Below are positions 15,160 to 26,100 of a stretch of 64,000 nt of DNA, one piece after another. Source of the stretch: an uncultured Flavobacteriaceae bacterium. Lineage in GTDB: Bacteria > Bacteroidota > Bacteroidia > Flavobacteriales > Flavobacteriaceae. Location: the NCBI GenBank assembly GCA_937923515.1, contig CALDUF010000064.1:1-64000 (forward strand), written 5' to 3'. The position numbers and the translations under genes were made by a program. How positions within the stretch are numbered: position 1 is the stretch's first letter; each line of letters begins with the position of its first letter. The notes under the pieces are model-generated. The model searched no databases and was not told where the DNA came from. It worked only from the letters and a program-made list of their open reading frames with translations.

Positions 15160-17568
15160 TTAATTACGTAATGGTTTACCCGTTTTTAGCATATGCTGAA
15201 TACGTTCTAATGTTTTACGTTCAGTACACAAACTTAAAAATGCTTCTCGCTCTAAATCCAGTAAGTATTGCTCTGTTACTAAGGTTGGCTCAGATAAATC
15301 ACCGCCTGCCATAACATAAGCTAACTTATTGGCTATTTTATGATCGTGTTCACTTATGTAGTTACTGGCTTGCATAGCATCCGTGCCTACTAAAAACATC
15401 CCTAAGGCTTGTTTGCCTAGAACCTTAACGTCTTTACGTTTTACAGGTTGTGTGTAACCAGCATCTGCCATAAGTTTTGCATGTGCTTTAGCGGTTGCAA
15501 TTTGTCTGTCTCTATTCACTACTACGGTATCTTTTCCCTTTTGAAGGATGCCTAAATCGAACGCTTCATAAGCAGATGTAGATACTTTTGCCATTCCGAT
15601 AGTTAAGAAATACTCTTGTAAAACGTTTAATTCTACATCGCCTTTTCTAAACGTATCTGAAGCTCTAAGTGCCATTTCTTTAGAACCAGCACCACCTGGA
15701 ATTACGCCGACACCAAATTCAACTAAACCAATATAGGTTTCGGCGGCAGCCACAACCTTATCTGCATGCATTGATAATTCGCAGGCACCACCTAACGACA
15801 TACCGTGAGGTGCAGAAACCGTTGGAATTGAAGAGTATCGCATGCGCATCATGGTATCTTGAAAATACTTGATAGCACCATTTAACTCCTCATATTCTTG
15901 CTCTACGGCCATCATAAAAATCATACCGATATTGGCACCAACTGAGAAATTTGCGCCTTGATTTCCAATAACCAACCCATCAAAATCTTTTTCAGCAATA
16001 TCAACAGCTTTGTTTAATCCTGTTAAAACATCGCCTCCAATGGTATTCATTTTAGATTGAAATTCACAATTTAAAATACCATCACCTAAATCTTCAATAA
16101 CAACACCTGAGTTTTTAAAAACTTCGTTTGATGTTCTAATATTATCTAAAATGATAAATGCATCTTGTCCAGGAATTTTTGTTTGTGTTTTTGCTGGAAT
16201 ATCATAATAATATGTCGCACCATTTTTAACTGAATAAAATGATGTACTGCCAGAAGTCAACATTTCTGAAACCCAAGATGCAGCCTCTAAACCTTCGGCT
16301 TTAATTAACTCTAAGCCTTTTTCTACACCAATGGCGTCCCAAATTTGGAAAGGCCCATGTTCCCAACCAAAACCAGCTTTCATTGCATCATCTATCTTGT
16401 ATAATTCATCTGAAACTTCTGGTATTCTATAAGTAACGTAAGCAAATAATTGCGCAAACGATTTTCTGTAAAATGCTCCAGCTTTATCTTTTCCAGAAAT
16501 TAAAACCTTAAATCTGTCTACAACTTTATCGATTGATTTTGTAAGTTCTAACGTCGCAAATTTTGCGCTTTTTTTAGCTCTGTATTCTAAGGTATTTAAA
16601 TCTAAAGATTGTATTTCGCTTTTACCGCCTTCACCTTTCACTTTTTTGTAAAACCCTTGCCCTGTTTTACTACCCAACCATTTATTATCAACCATAGTTG
16701 ATATAAAATCGGGGAGTTTAAATAATTCTAAACGTTCATCGTCTTTACAATTTTGGGCAATACCATTTGCTACATGCACTAAAGTATCTAAACCTACTAC
16801 ATCTACAGTTCTAAATGTTGCAGATTTTGGTCTTCCAATAACAGGACCAGTTAATTTATCTACCTCTTCTACGGTTAAATCCATTTCTTTAACCGTATGA
16901 AATAAACTCATAATGCTAAAAATGCCAATGCGGTTTCCAATAAAAGCAGGAGTGTCTTTTGCTACAACCGAAGTTTTACCTAAATACTGTTCGCCATAGC
17001 CATTTAAAAATTCTAAAACCGAAGCGTCAGTTTTTGGACCAGGAATAATTTCAAAAAGCTTTAAATATCTTGGTGGATTAAAAAAATGAGTGCCACAAAA
17101 ATGTTTTTGGAAATCTTCGCTTCTACCTTCACTCATAAATTGGATAGGAATCCCAGAAGTGTTACTAGTAATTAATGTTCCAGGAGTTCTATGTTTTTCT
17201 AAGGTTTCAAACACCTGTTTTTTAATATCTAAGCGCTCTACAACTACTTCAATAATCCAATCAACGTCTTTTACTTTTGCGATATCATCTTCTAAATTTC
17301 CTGTAGAAATTCTATTTGCAAATTTTTGATGATAAATAGGTGAAGGTTTAGATTTTAAAGATGCCTTAAGCGCATCATTTACCAAACGATTTCTAACTAC
17401 TTTATCTTCTAAAGTGAGGCCCTTGGCTTTTTCTATATCAGTTAATTCTCTTGGAACAATATCCAATAATAAGACTTCAACTCCTATATTAGCAAAATGG
17501 CAAGCTATACCGCTTCCCATGATACCAGAACCAATTACGGCTACTTTCTTTATAATGCGTTTACTCAT
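15160..17568 (-). CDS. Bifunctional 3-hydroxyacyl-CoA dehydrogenase / enoyl-CoA hydratase (FadN-like)
   Basis: An 802-residue enzyme for steps two and three of beta-oxidation. The N-terminal NAD-binding domain begins at residue 12 (GSGIMGSGIACHFANIGVEV), with HFFNPP for the dehydrogenase active site around residue 160. The crotonase-type hydratase domain is C-terminal (about 490-700), with GMSLGGACELSMHADKVV and GVGVIPGGAGSKE forming the oxyanion hole and catalytic loop. This dehydrogenase-first order is opposite to E. coli FadB and matches B. subtilis FadN, as does the gene order N-A-E. It is 16 bases downstream of the MarR regulator gene. Confidence 0.95.
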   Translation of the reverse strand: MSKRIIKKVAVIGSGIMGSGIACHFANIGVEVLLLDIVPRELTDIEKAKGLTLEDKVVRNRLVNDALKASLKSKPSPIYHQKFANRISTGNLEDDIAKVKDVDWIIEVVVERLDIKKQVFETLEKHRTPGTLITSNTSGIPIQFMSEGRSEDFQKHFCGTHFFNPPRYLKLFEIIPGPKTDASVLEFLNGYGEQYLGKTSVVAKDTPAFIGNRIGIFSIMSLFHTVKEMDLTVEEVDKLTGPVIGRPKSATFRTVDVVGLDTLVHVANGIAQNCKDDERLELFKLPDFISTMVDNKWLGSKTGQGFYKKVKGEGGKSEIQSLDLNTLEYRAKKSAKFATLELTKSIDKVVDRFKVLISGKDKAGAFYRKSFAQLFAYVTYRIPEVSDELYKIDDAMKAGFGWEHGPFQIWDAIGVEKGLELIKAEGLEAASWVSEMLTSGSTSFYSVKNGATYYYDIPAKTQTKIPGQDAFIILDNIRTSNEVFKNSGVVIEDLGDGILNCEFQSKMNTIGGDVLTGLNKAVDIAEKDFDGLVIGNQGANFSVGANIGMIFMMAVEQEYEELNGAIKYFQDTMMRMRYSSIPTVSAPHGMSLGGACELSMHADKVVAAAETYIGLVEFGVGVIPGGAGSKEMALRASDTFRKGDVELNVLQEYFLTIGMAKVSTSAYEAFDLGILQKGKDTVVVNRDRQIATAKAHAKLMADAGYTQPVKRKDVKVLGKQALGMFLVGTDAMQASNYISEHDHKIANKLAYVMAGGDLSEPTLVTEQYLLDLEREAFLSLCTERKTLERIQHMLKTGKPLRN

Positions 17569-17584
17569 TCTTATTTAGGTAGTT

Positions 17585-18025
17585 TTATTTGTTGTTATAT
17601 ATTTTTTTATTGCATACCATGTCGTTGATGGTTTCAGCAACTTCATAGAAATGATTCATTTTTTCTTCTGGAATGTGTTTTCTAATAGTCTCATTAAATG
17701 TTAACACTTTTTCTTTAGAAAGCTCTCGTTTTTCTTTACCAAAGTCTGTTAAATAAATAAGAACACCTCTACCATCTTTAGGGTTGGGATGGCGTTCAAT
17801 TAATCCTCGGTTTTCCATTGTTTTTAGAATACGTGATAAACTAGTTGCTTCCATACCCATTTTTGGCCCAAGTGCTGTAGATGGCGTGCCGTTTTCTGGA
17901 TCTATACTTAAGAGAGTAAACCCCGTAGCCATAGTAGTCTCGAATTTTGAAGCTTCTTCGTTATACATTTTATTTACTGTTAACCAAGTAGTTCGTAACA
18001 CGTAATCTATAGTTTTGTCTTTCAT
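17585..18025 (-). CDS. MarR-family transcriptional regulator of the beta-oxidation operon
   Basis: A 146-residue winged-helix regulator. The DNA-recognition part is PKMGMEATSLSRILKTMENRGLIERHPNPKDGRGVLIYLTDFGKEK, with the wing DGRGVLIYLT. It is the first gene of the operon and is preceded by a perfect palindrome overlapping its promoter, so autorepression released by an acyl-CoA or fatty acid is a reasonable inference. In Bacillus the equivalent operon is under a TetR-type FadR instead, so the regulator class differs. Local repressor function is likely; ligand unproven. Confidence 0.92.
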   Translation of the reverse strand: MKDKTIDYVLRTTWLTVNKMYNEEASKFETTMATGFTLLSIDPENGTPSTALGPKMGMEATSLSRILKTMENRGLIERHPNPKDGRGVLIYLTDFGKEKRELSKEKVLTFNETIRKHIPEEKMNHFYEVAETINDMVCNKKIYNNK

Positions 18026-18044
18026 TCTTGAGCATTAGAATTAT

Positions 18045-18081
18045 CAAATATAATAAAATTTTATTATGCATGCATAATAAA
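18045..18081 (-). promoter_or_regulatory. Promoter and MarR operator candidate
   Basis: The -7 element TATATTTG (minus strand, 18052-18045) fits TAnnTTTG. Immediately upstream, 18060-18081 is a perfect 22-bp palindrome with half-site TTTATTATGCA. It covers the -33 region, so a bound repressor would block polymerase. The start codon is at 18025. Confidence 0.7.
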
Positions 18082-18108
18082 TTGAAAATTGTTTAAAGAC
18101 ATTACATA

Positions 18109-18141
18109 AAAAAATCACCCTTTAAAAAAGAGTGATTTTTT
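18109..18141 (-). terminator. Terminator after the four-helix membrane protein
   Basis: Perfect 10-bp arms AAAAAATCAC (18109-18118) and GTGATTTTTT (18132-18141), with T runs readable in both directions. It insulates the MarR operon from the gene at 18161-18553. Confidence 0.85.
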
Positions 18142-18160
18142 GTGTTTTTATACTATTTTG

Positions 18161-18553
18161 CTAATCTAATTTACCGTTAATTACCCCTATAACTGCACCT
18201 ATTATCATAGTCATTACAATAGAAATTGCAACATCTATCGCGAATAGTTTATAAGAAAAAGTGGTATCCATGGCTAATCTAAAAAAATTGCTAAATAGCC
18301 CTATAAATATTCCTATGATAATTCCAGCTTTAGCTCCTGTAGCTGCAGTAGTTATTTGTGCCCACTTTGTAAAAATATAAGCAACAAACAAACTAAAGCT
18401 TAAACAGCCCAAAAATATAAATAACATTGTATTTGCACTTTCTTCAGGTTGAGGAAATGTATCTTTAAAAATGATGCCATAGAAAAGCCATCCTAAAAGA
18501 AAATCTACAATACTTGCAACAATTCCAGAAATTAAGAAATTTTTTGTTTTCAT
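18161..18553 (-). CDS. Small integral membrane protein, function unknown
   Basis: A 130-residue hydrophobic protein with four predicted membrane segments, around residues 5-27, 42-62, 73-92 and 103-126, and very short loops. Glycine pairs in the third and fourth helices (GAKAGIIIGIFIGL, GAVIGVINGK) suggest tight packing. I do not recognise a named family. It lies between the acyl-CoA ligase and the MarR operon on the same strand but is separated from the latter by a strong terminator. No function can be assigned. Confidence 0.75.
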   Translation of the reverse strand: MKTKNFLISGIVASIVDFLLGWLFYGIIFKDTFPQPEESANTMLFIFLGCLSFSLFVAYIFTKWAQITTAATGAKAGIIIGIFIGLFSNFFRLAMDTTFSYKLFAIDVAISIVMTMIIGAVIGVINGKLD

Positions 18554-18668
18554 TTTTTTAGTTTTAATTGGTTGTAATTAAATATACTAAAAAAATTATA
18601 ACTCGCTAAATTACATTAAGTTAACTGTATATAGATTGCAATAATTGTGATTTGGATATGACGTATTA

Positions 18669-20444
18669 TTAAGGACGATAAATTCTTTCTACTAATACTG
18701 TATACATGTTTTTTATCACATCACGTTTCATTTTCATTGTAGGCGTAAGGTGCCCATCATCAATAGACCAAATTTGAGGTGTAATTTCAAATTTTTTAAT
18801 TTGTTCCCATTTTCCAAATTTTTTATTGCACGTATCTACTTCTTTTTGAATGCGTTGTTGCACTATTTCAGAGCTTGCCATAGCATCCATAGTATTCTCA
18901 ATATTATGCTTTTTGCGCTCTATCCATTCATATAGAAAATCGAAATTTGGCTGAATTAATGCTGCTGGCATTTTTTCGCCTTCACCTATAACCATTACTT
19001 GCTCAATAAAGCGAGATTGTTTTAGTTGATTTTCTAGTAAGGTTGGAATAATATATTTACCGCCAGAGGTTTTAAACATTTCTTTTTTACGACCTGTGAT
19101 TTTTAAAAACCCATCTGCATCAATTTCGCCCTTATCACCTGTGTGAAAGTAATCTCCCGTCATCACACTTGCAGTTTTTTCAGGATCTTTAAAATACCCC
19201 AACATTACGTTAGGCCCTTTTATTAGCAATTCTCCATCTTCTGCAATTTTAACCTCAACATTGGCAATAGGTATACCAACAGTACCCACCTTATACATAT
19301 TATTTGCATATTTGCCAACAGATACAACAGGTGATGTTTCTGTTAACCCATAACCTTCCATAACTTGCATTTTAGCAGCTCCAAAAATTCGAGCTAACCT
19401 AGGCTGTAATGCAGCACTACCTGAAACCATAGTGCCTAAATTACCTCCTAATGCGGCGCGCCATTTACTAAAAATAAGCGCATTGGCAATTTTAAGTTTA
19501 AATTCATACCAAGCACCATTTTTACCATAAGGTTCCCATTGCTCGCCCAAACCAACTGCCCAGAAAAAAAGTGCCTTTTTTAAACCAGATAGATCTTGCG
19601 CTTTATCCATAATTTTGTCATATACCTTTTCTAAAAGGCGAGGCACTACGCTCATCATATCAGGATTAATTTCCTTGGCATTGTCCCCAATTTTATCAAG
19701 GCCCTCGGCATAATAAATTGAAGTACCAGCATATTGGTAAACGTAAATAAGTACGCGCTCAAAAATGTGACATATTGGTAAAAAACTTAAAATTCTTGTT
19801 TCTCCATCTTCTTTGAGTGGAACTCTAGGCGAACTATCTAACACATTGCTTGTAATATTCCAATGCGACAGCATAACGCCCTTTGGTTTTCCGGTGGTTC
19901 CTGATGTATAAATAATAGTAGCTAGGTCGTTCGGCTCAACTGCTTCTTTTCTTGCTTCTACTGCTTCTTGGTTACTAGTGTCTTTACCTAGCTCAAATAA
20001 CTCTGAGTAGTGCTTATACCCTTCAATATGATCAAAAGTATAAATCTCTTTTATATTGGTGTGTTGTTTTATTTTGTTTACTTTTTCTAGTACTTCTACA
20101 TCTGATACAAAACAGTAAATTGATTCGCTATGATTGATGACATATTCATAATCTTCAGCACAAATGGTAGGATAAATTGGAATATTTTGAGCGCCAACTT
20201 GCAATATACCAATGTCTACAATATTCCATTCCGTTCTATTATTGGTTGAAATTACAGCAATTTTGTCATTCTTTTTAACGCCTAATTTTAATAACGCTCT
20301 ACTTACGGCATTAGCCTTATCAAGATATTCTTGCGTAGAGGTTTTAACCCATTTACCATTGTACTTTGTTACCAAAGCAGCATCGTTAGGTTTATGTTTT
20401 AATTGGTAATATGGAAAGTCAAAAAGTCTTGTAATCTCTTTCAT
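18669..20444 (-). CDS. Long-chain acyl-CoA synthetase (AMP-forming ligase)
   Basis: A 591-residue ANL-superfamily enzyme that activates fatty acids with ATP and CoA. Seen: the P-loop IIYTSGTTGKPKGVMLSH (about residues 178-195), motif MEGYGLTETSP (about 365), HTGDKGEIDADGFLKITGRKKEMFKTSGGKYI, which carries the hinge, and the C-terminal catalytic lysine region. The ML.HW..H and SH..E layout resembles long-chain ligases of the FadD15/ACSL type. It would feed substrate to the adjacent beta-oxidation operon, although it has its own transcription unit. Substrate length is inferred. Confidence 0.94.
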   Translation of the reverse strand: MKEITRLFDFPYYQLKHKPNDAALVTKYNGKWVKTSTQEYLDKANAVSRALLKLGVKKNDKIAVISTNNRTEWNIVDIGILQVGAQNIPIYPTICAEDYEYVINHSESIYCFVSDVEVLEKVNKIKQHTNIKEIYTFDHIEGYKHYSELFELGKDTSNQEAVEARKEAVEPNDLATIIYTSGTTGKPKGVMLSHWNITSNVLDSSPRVPLKEDGETRILSFLPICHIFERVLIYVYQYAGTSIYYAEGLDKIGDNAKEINPDMMSVVPRLLEKVYDKIMDKAQDLSGLKKALFFWAVGLGEQWEPYGKNGAWYEFKLKIANALIFSKWRAALGGNLGTMVSGSAALQPRLARIFGAAKMQVMEGYGLTETSPVVSVGKYANNMYKVGTVGIPIANVEVKIAEDGELLIKGPNVMLGYFKDPEKTASVMTGDYFHTGDKGEIDADGFLKITGRKKEMFKTSGGKYIIPTLLENQLKQSRFIEQVMVIGEGEKMPAALIQPNFDFLYEWIERKKHNIENTMDAMASSEIVQQRIQKEVDTCNKKFGKWEQIKKFEITPQIWSIDDGHLTPTMKMKRDVIKNMYTVLVERIYRP

Positions 20445-20510
20445 AGGGAAATCTTTTATAAGCAGTATTGCAAAGTATGAAAATAAATAAGATTTTCAAA
20501 TAAGTCATAA

Positions 20511-20541
20511 AAAAAGGCGTTTATTATTACAAACACCTAGT
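20511..20541 (-). terminator. Terminator of the histidine kinase gene
   Basis: On the minus strand AGGTGTTT (20538-20531) pairs with AAACGCCT (20522-20515), with one G-U pair that works only on this strand, followed by T residues. The rest of 20445-20699 shows nothing further. Confidence 0.7.
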
Positions 20542-20699
20542 TTTTTTTAACAATTCAATAATATGCAGCTACTTATAGGTTTAAAGTATATAAGTAATCT
20601 TAAGCTACATATTTGATAAAAATAAATTAGATATAATTGTTTTAGACTAATAGATTGCTGCAAAAAAATATTAAAACACTAATATTTAGAATATTAAGT

Positions 20700-22997
20700 T
20701 TAGCCTAATTTTTTTAATTTCTTACGCTTGTCTTTAAATAAGTTTTCCAATATGGTTTGTTTAAATAAATCGATATCATATGGTTTTACAATAATATCGT
20801 TCATGCCAGATTCAAAAATTTGATACTTTTGCTCCTCAATTTCCACAGCAGTAAGAGCAATTATAGGAATATCGTCATTAAAAGTTCTAATCTCTTTTGA
20901 TGCTTCAATTCCACTTTTTACTGGCATATTAATATCCATAAGAATAATGTCGTACGTGTTTGCTTTAGCCATAGCAACAGCCTCTTCTCCATTCTCAGCT
21001 ATATCGCAATCTACATCTGATATTTTTAGTATTTTCTTAGTAACTATTTGGTTAATGCGGTTATCTTCAACAACAAGAATATGCTTATTGGCTAATTGAG
21101 ATGTATCCTTGATACTTGATGATACATCTTCCTCTTGTTTTGAAGCGACGGTGAGTTTTAAATCAAACTTAAAAGTACTCCCCGCCCCTAGTGTACTTTC
21201 TAGAGTTATTGTACTTCCAGCTTGGTTTAATAATTTTTTAACTATGGGAAGCCCTAATCCTGTACCTTGATATATTTTGTTTGAAGAATTGATTTGGGTA
21301 AATTCATCAAAAATTCCTTCTAATTTACTTTTTTCAATTCCTGGACCATTATCCTTAACAACCACTTCTATATGTGCATTCTCATCATTAAGGCTTTTTA
21401 ATTTTATTATAATTTCGATATTTCCATTCTCAGTAAATTTACAAGCATTACCAATTAAATTCATTAGTATTTGCGAGAGCATTACCGAATTTCCCTTTAG
21501 GTATTTAGGAACATCATCATCAACCAAAATTTCAATGCGATTTTTATGTTGCATTCTTATATATTCAAACGAAAATACAATGGTATCTACAAGGTCTCTT
21601 AAGTTAAAAATTTCTTCTTCTTTTGTAAAACTTTTATTGTCGATTTTATTCATTTGAAGTAAATCGTTTATCAAAGCAAGTAAATAGTTAGCCGAGAATT
21701 TGAGCGATTTTAAATCCTTTTCATGTTTTTTAAGCTCTACATTTTCCATTAAAATACTGCTTAGACCAATAACACCATAAAGAGGTGTTCTTAATTCATG
21801 ACTTACTGTAGCAAAAAATCTGGATTTTGAATTAGCAAGTTGTTCACTCTCCTCTTTTGCAATTAAGTATTGCTTATTTTTTACTTGTAAATCATTAATT
21901 AGTTTTTGTCTTTTCTTATAAGCAGAATAAATAAGAAATAATATTATAGTAAGAAAAAAACCAAATAATACGGCACTTGTAAAAAGTAAATCTTTACGTT
22001 CAGCTCTTTGGGTTAATAATTCTTTTTCGAGTTCTTTAGCTTTAATTTGATCTTTATAACGTTCTACATTTAGTTTTGCTGAAACTGCATCAGTTATATT
22101 TTTTGCTTCGTCCTTAAGCTTATCTTTCTCATAAATTGCTAACTTTTTATTTATCTCATAAATGCCCTTGTAATCTTTTTTCATTTCAAGCGCTTCTTTA
22201 TAACCTTGATAACCCTCTATAAGAGCGTTAATAAAATCTGTACTTTTACATATAGCTATGGTTTGCTTAAAATACCTAATAGCTTCATCTGGTTGTTTTA
22301 ATAATAAATGTAAACGCCCTTTATTGTGTAAATGGCTAGCTCTGTGATGAGGTTTATCTCCTATTAATTTTAAATACTTTCCAGTTTGTAGTATCTCATT
22401 TTTACTAAGTTCAGGTTGTTTTGATTCGTTATAAAGCCTAGATAAATTATGATGCATTATAAACAAACGCATGGTATCCTTAAGTTTTTCCGCAATTTTT
22501 ATACATTCTTGATATTTCTCTATAGTTTTATATTTATAACCAGAAGTGTAATAATATGTGTTTGCTAAATTTCCTGTAGATTGTAATATAGCTACGCTAT
22601 CGTTATTTACATGTGCCTCTTCTAAAGCATTCAAGAATATTTTTTTAGCAGCAGCGGTATCTTTTACTCTAAGCATGGTGTTGCCTACAAGACCTCTGGT
22701 ATCACCTAGATATTTGCTATTACCACTCTTTTTTGCAAGATAAATGCCTTTATCTGCATAAATTAAAATTTGAACATATTTCGATTTGTAATGTTCTTTC
22801 GTCATCCAATCGATCATAGCTTCTACATGAGCTGAAATTTCTGCTTGCGTAGAATCCTTTGATATTTCGGGCAAAATATCTTCAGCAGCTTTACTCTTAT
22901 TATCGTTTGAATCTAGGTTGGAATCTTGGTTTTGACTATTTAGAGATATCCAACTAAAGCAAACCAAAAGAAGTAATACTTTGTATAAATATTTCAT
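20700..22997 (-). CDS. TPR-containing hybrid sensor histidine kinase with receiver domain
   Basis: A 765-residue two-component protein (from ATG 22997; a frame opens at 23024 but would displace the signal peptide). Domains in order: signal peptide; periplasmic TPR-like helices (about 50-290); coiled coil (about 300-335); one membrane segment (about 338-358); dimerisation domain with the phospho-accepting His 400 (ATVSHELRTPLYG); ATPase domain (NLIGNACKFTENG, DNGPGI, GTGLGLPI); and a receiver (ILVVEDNRINQ, phospho-acceptor Asp 688 in LMDINMP, KPYD). There is no DNA-binding output, so phosphate must pass to another protein or be autoregulatory. The signal is unknown; TPR sensors often detect protein partners. 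Stands alone, no cognate regulator adjacent. Confidence 0.94.
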   Translation of the reverse strand: MKYLYKVLLLLVCFSWISLNSQNQDSNLDSNDNKSKAAEDILPEISKDSTQAEISAHVEAMIDWMTKEHYKSKYVQILIYADKGIYLAKKSGNSKYLGDTRGLVGNTMLRVKDTAAAKKIFLNALEEAHVNNDSVAILQSTGNLANTYYYTSGYKYKTIEKYQECIKIAEKLKDTMRLFIMHHNLSRLYNESKQPELSKNEILQTGKYLKLIGDKPHHRASHLHNKGRLHLLLKQPDEAIRYFKQTIAICKSTDFINALIEGYQGYKEALEMKKDYKGIYEINKKLAIYEKDKLKDEAKNITDAVSAKLNVERYKDQIKAKELEKELLTQRAERKDLLFTSAVLFGFFLTIILFLIYSAYKKRQKLINDLQVKNKQYLIAKEESEQLANSKSRFFATVSHELRTPLYGVIGLSSILMENVELKKHEKDLKSLKFSANYLLALINDLLQMNKIDNKSFTKEEEIFNLRDLVDTIVFSFEYIRMQHKNRIEILVDDDVPKYLKGNSVMLSQILMNLIGNACKFTENGNIEIIIKLKSLNDENAHIEVVVKDNGPGIEKSKLEGIFDEFTQINSSNKIYQGTGLGLPIVKKLLNQAGSTITLESTLGAGSTFKFDLKLTVASKQEEDVSSSIKDTSQLANKHILVVEDNRINQIVTKKILKISDVDCDIAENGEEAVAMAKANTYDIILMDINMPVKSGIEASKEIRTFNDDIPIIALTAVEIEEQKYQIFESGMNDIIVKPYDIDLFKQTILENLFKDKRKKLKKLG

Positions 22998-23174
22998 ACT
23001 AACTTGGTAAATATGGGATATCAAATATACATATTTATTTACAAAAACTACTCTTTATCGATAATTATGCAAATTTTAACTATATTTATACCTGTTTTTT
23101 TAAGATAGCTACTGGTGTGGTAGTTATTTACTAATGATAAAACAGTGTAGTTTTTCAGACTATTCCTTATTTAT

Positions 23175-26100
23175 CTATTGCTTCTCAATCCACAATCGCG
23201 CATTAACAAAAGCTTCTAACCAAGGCGACACTTCATCATTTCTACCATCAGGATAATTAGCCCAATTCCATTGAAATGTAGAGCGCTCAATATGAGGCAT
23301 TGTTACCAAGTGTCTTCCAGTTTTATCGCTCATCATAGCCGTGTTAAAATCAGAACCGTTTGGATTGTGTGGATAGCCTTCATAACCATATTTAGCAACA
23401 ATATGATATTTGTCTTCGCTGTAAGGTAAGCTAAATTTCCCTTCACCATGTGAAATCCAAACACCTAGTGTAGTACCAGCAAGCGTTGATAGCATTACCG
23501 AATTATTCTCTTGTATTTTTACCGAAGTAAAGGCACTTTCATGTTTATGAGAATTGTTATGTTGCATTTTTCCATGAACGTCATGGTCTGGATTGATGAG
23601 ATCTAATTCCATCCAAAGTTGACATCCATTACAAATACCAACCGATAACGTATCTTTTCTAGCAAAAAAGTTATCTATAACTGCTTTTGCTTTTTCGTTG
23701 TATTTAATGGCACCAGCCCAACCTTTTGCAGAGCCTAAAACATCAGAATTAGAAAATCCACCAACGGCGCCTAAAAACTGAATGTCTTCTAGTGTTTCAC
23801 GACCTGAAATTAAATCTGTCATGTGTACATCCTTCACATCAAAACCTGCTAAATACATGGCATTTGCCATTTCTCGTTCAGAATTAGATCCTTTTTCACG
23901 AAGTATAGCAGCTTTAGGACGCTTATTACCATCTAAGGCAGGTAATTTTCCTGTGAAATGTTTAGGAAATACATATTGCAGCGGTTGTTTTTTGTAGTTC
24001 TCAAAACGAGCTTCGGCTAAATTATTAGCCGTTTGCTTCTTATCTAACAAGTACGATGTTTTGTACCATACATCTCGCAATTTAGCTACATCAAAAGTAA
24101 ATGTATCGTCTCCGTTTTTGATATTTAAACGTCCTGAACCATTTACTGCTCCTATTTTAACGAAGTCAATATTATTTTCTAATAGTATATTTTCTACAGC
24201 AGCATCTGCCTGAAAAACTAAACCAGCATTTTCGGCAAATAACACCTTTATAGAATCTTCTTCATTTAGCTTAGAAATATCTAAGTCCGCACCCAAACCA
24301 ACATCAGCAAAACACAACTCTAAAAGTGTGGTTATTAAGCCACCAGAGGCTACATCATGCCCTGCAATAATTTGATTACCAACAATTAAAGATTGCATTG
24401 TGTTAAATACAGTTTTTACGTAACCTGCATCTATTACATTTGGCGCATCGTTTCCAATGGTATTTAATACTTGATTGAAAGAACTTCCGCCCAATTTAAA
24501 ATCATCTTTAGAAATATTAATATAATATACAGCGTTATCGTTTTGTTTAAAAACAGGCTCTACAACTTTAGTAATATCATTACAATGTGCACCAGCAGAA
24601 ATAATTACCGTTCCAGGAGAAATTACATCGCCATCAGGGTATTTTTGTTTCATAGAAAGCGAATCTTTTCCTGTTGGTACGTTAATTCCTAAATCTATTG
24701 AAAATTTAGAAATAGCCTCTACAGCTTCATACAAACGTGCATCTTCACCCTCATTTTTACATGGCCACATCCAGTTTGCCGATAAGGACACCGCTTGCAA
24801 ACCATCTTTTAATGGTGCCCAAACTAAGTTGGTTAATGCTTCTGTAATTGAGTTTCTACTACCCGCAACTGGGTTAATTAATCCAGAAATAGGTGAATGC
24901 CCAATAGAAGTCGCTACACCTTCTTTTCCTTTAAAATCTAGAGCCATAACACCAACATTATTTAGCGGTATTTGCAAAGGCCCAACACATTGCTGTTTTG
25001 CCACTTTACCACCCACACAACGGTCTACTTTATTTGTTAGCCAGTCTTTACAGGCCACAGCCTCAAGTTGCAATACTTGCTCTAAATAAATTTGTAGATT
25101 TTTGGTTTTATATCTTGGGTTTTTATAATTTCTGGTTATCGTTTTATCTGTCATAACGGTTTTAGGAGAACTCCCAAACATATCTTCCATTGCCAAATCC
25201 ATAGGCGTATTGCCTTTGGTTTTAGATTTAAATGTAAACCGGTCGTCTCCAGTAACATCGCCAACGGTGTATATTGGCGAACGCTCACGATCTGCAATTT
25301 TATTTAAAGTTTCAATATGTTTTTCGGCAATCACTAATCCCATACGTTCTTGAGATTCGTTACCAATTATTTCTTTATCAGAAAGTGTTGGATCGCCAAC
25401 AGGTAGGGCATCTAAATCTATTTTACCTCCTGTATCTTCTACTAATTCAGATAAACAATTTAAATGTCCTCCAGCACCATGATCGTGTATGGATACAATA
25501 AAATTATCATCACTTTCTACCATACCACGTACCGCATTTGCAGCTCGTTTTTGCATTTCTGGATTAGAGCGTTGTACCGCATTTAATTCGATACCCGAAG
25601 CAAATGCTCCTGTATCTGCCGATGATACTGCTGCGCCTCCCATACCAATTCGGTAATTTTCGCCTCCTAAAATCACTATTTTATCACCTGTTTTTGGTGT
25701 GTCTTTTAAAGCCTGATTTGCTTTACCATAGCCTATACCTCCAGCTTGCATAATTACTTTATCATACCCCAATCTTCTGGCTTTAGCATCACTTGAAGAT
25801 GAATTTTCATTATGTTCAAACGTTAATACAGATCCTGCAATTAGTGGTTGCCCAAATTTATTTCCAAAATCTGATGCACCGTTTGATGCTTTTATTAAAA
25901 TATCCATGGGTGTTTGGTACAACCATTTTCTGGCTTCAAACTTTTCTTCCCAAGGCCTGTTTTCTTCCAAACGAGAATACGAGGTCATGTAAACTGCTGT
26001 TCCCGCCAAAGGTAAAGAGCCTTTTCCTCCTGCAAGTCTGTCTCTTATTTCGCCGCCAGCACCGGTTGCAGCACCGTTAAACGGCTCTACAGTTGTGGGG

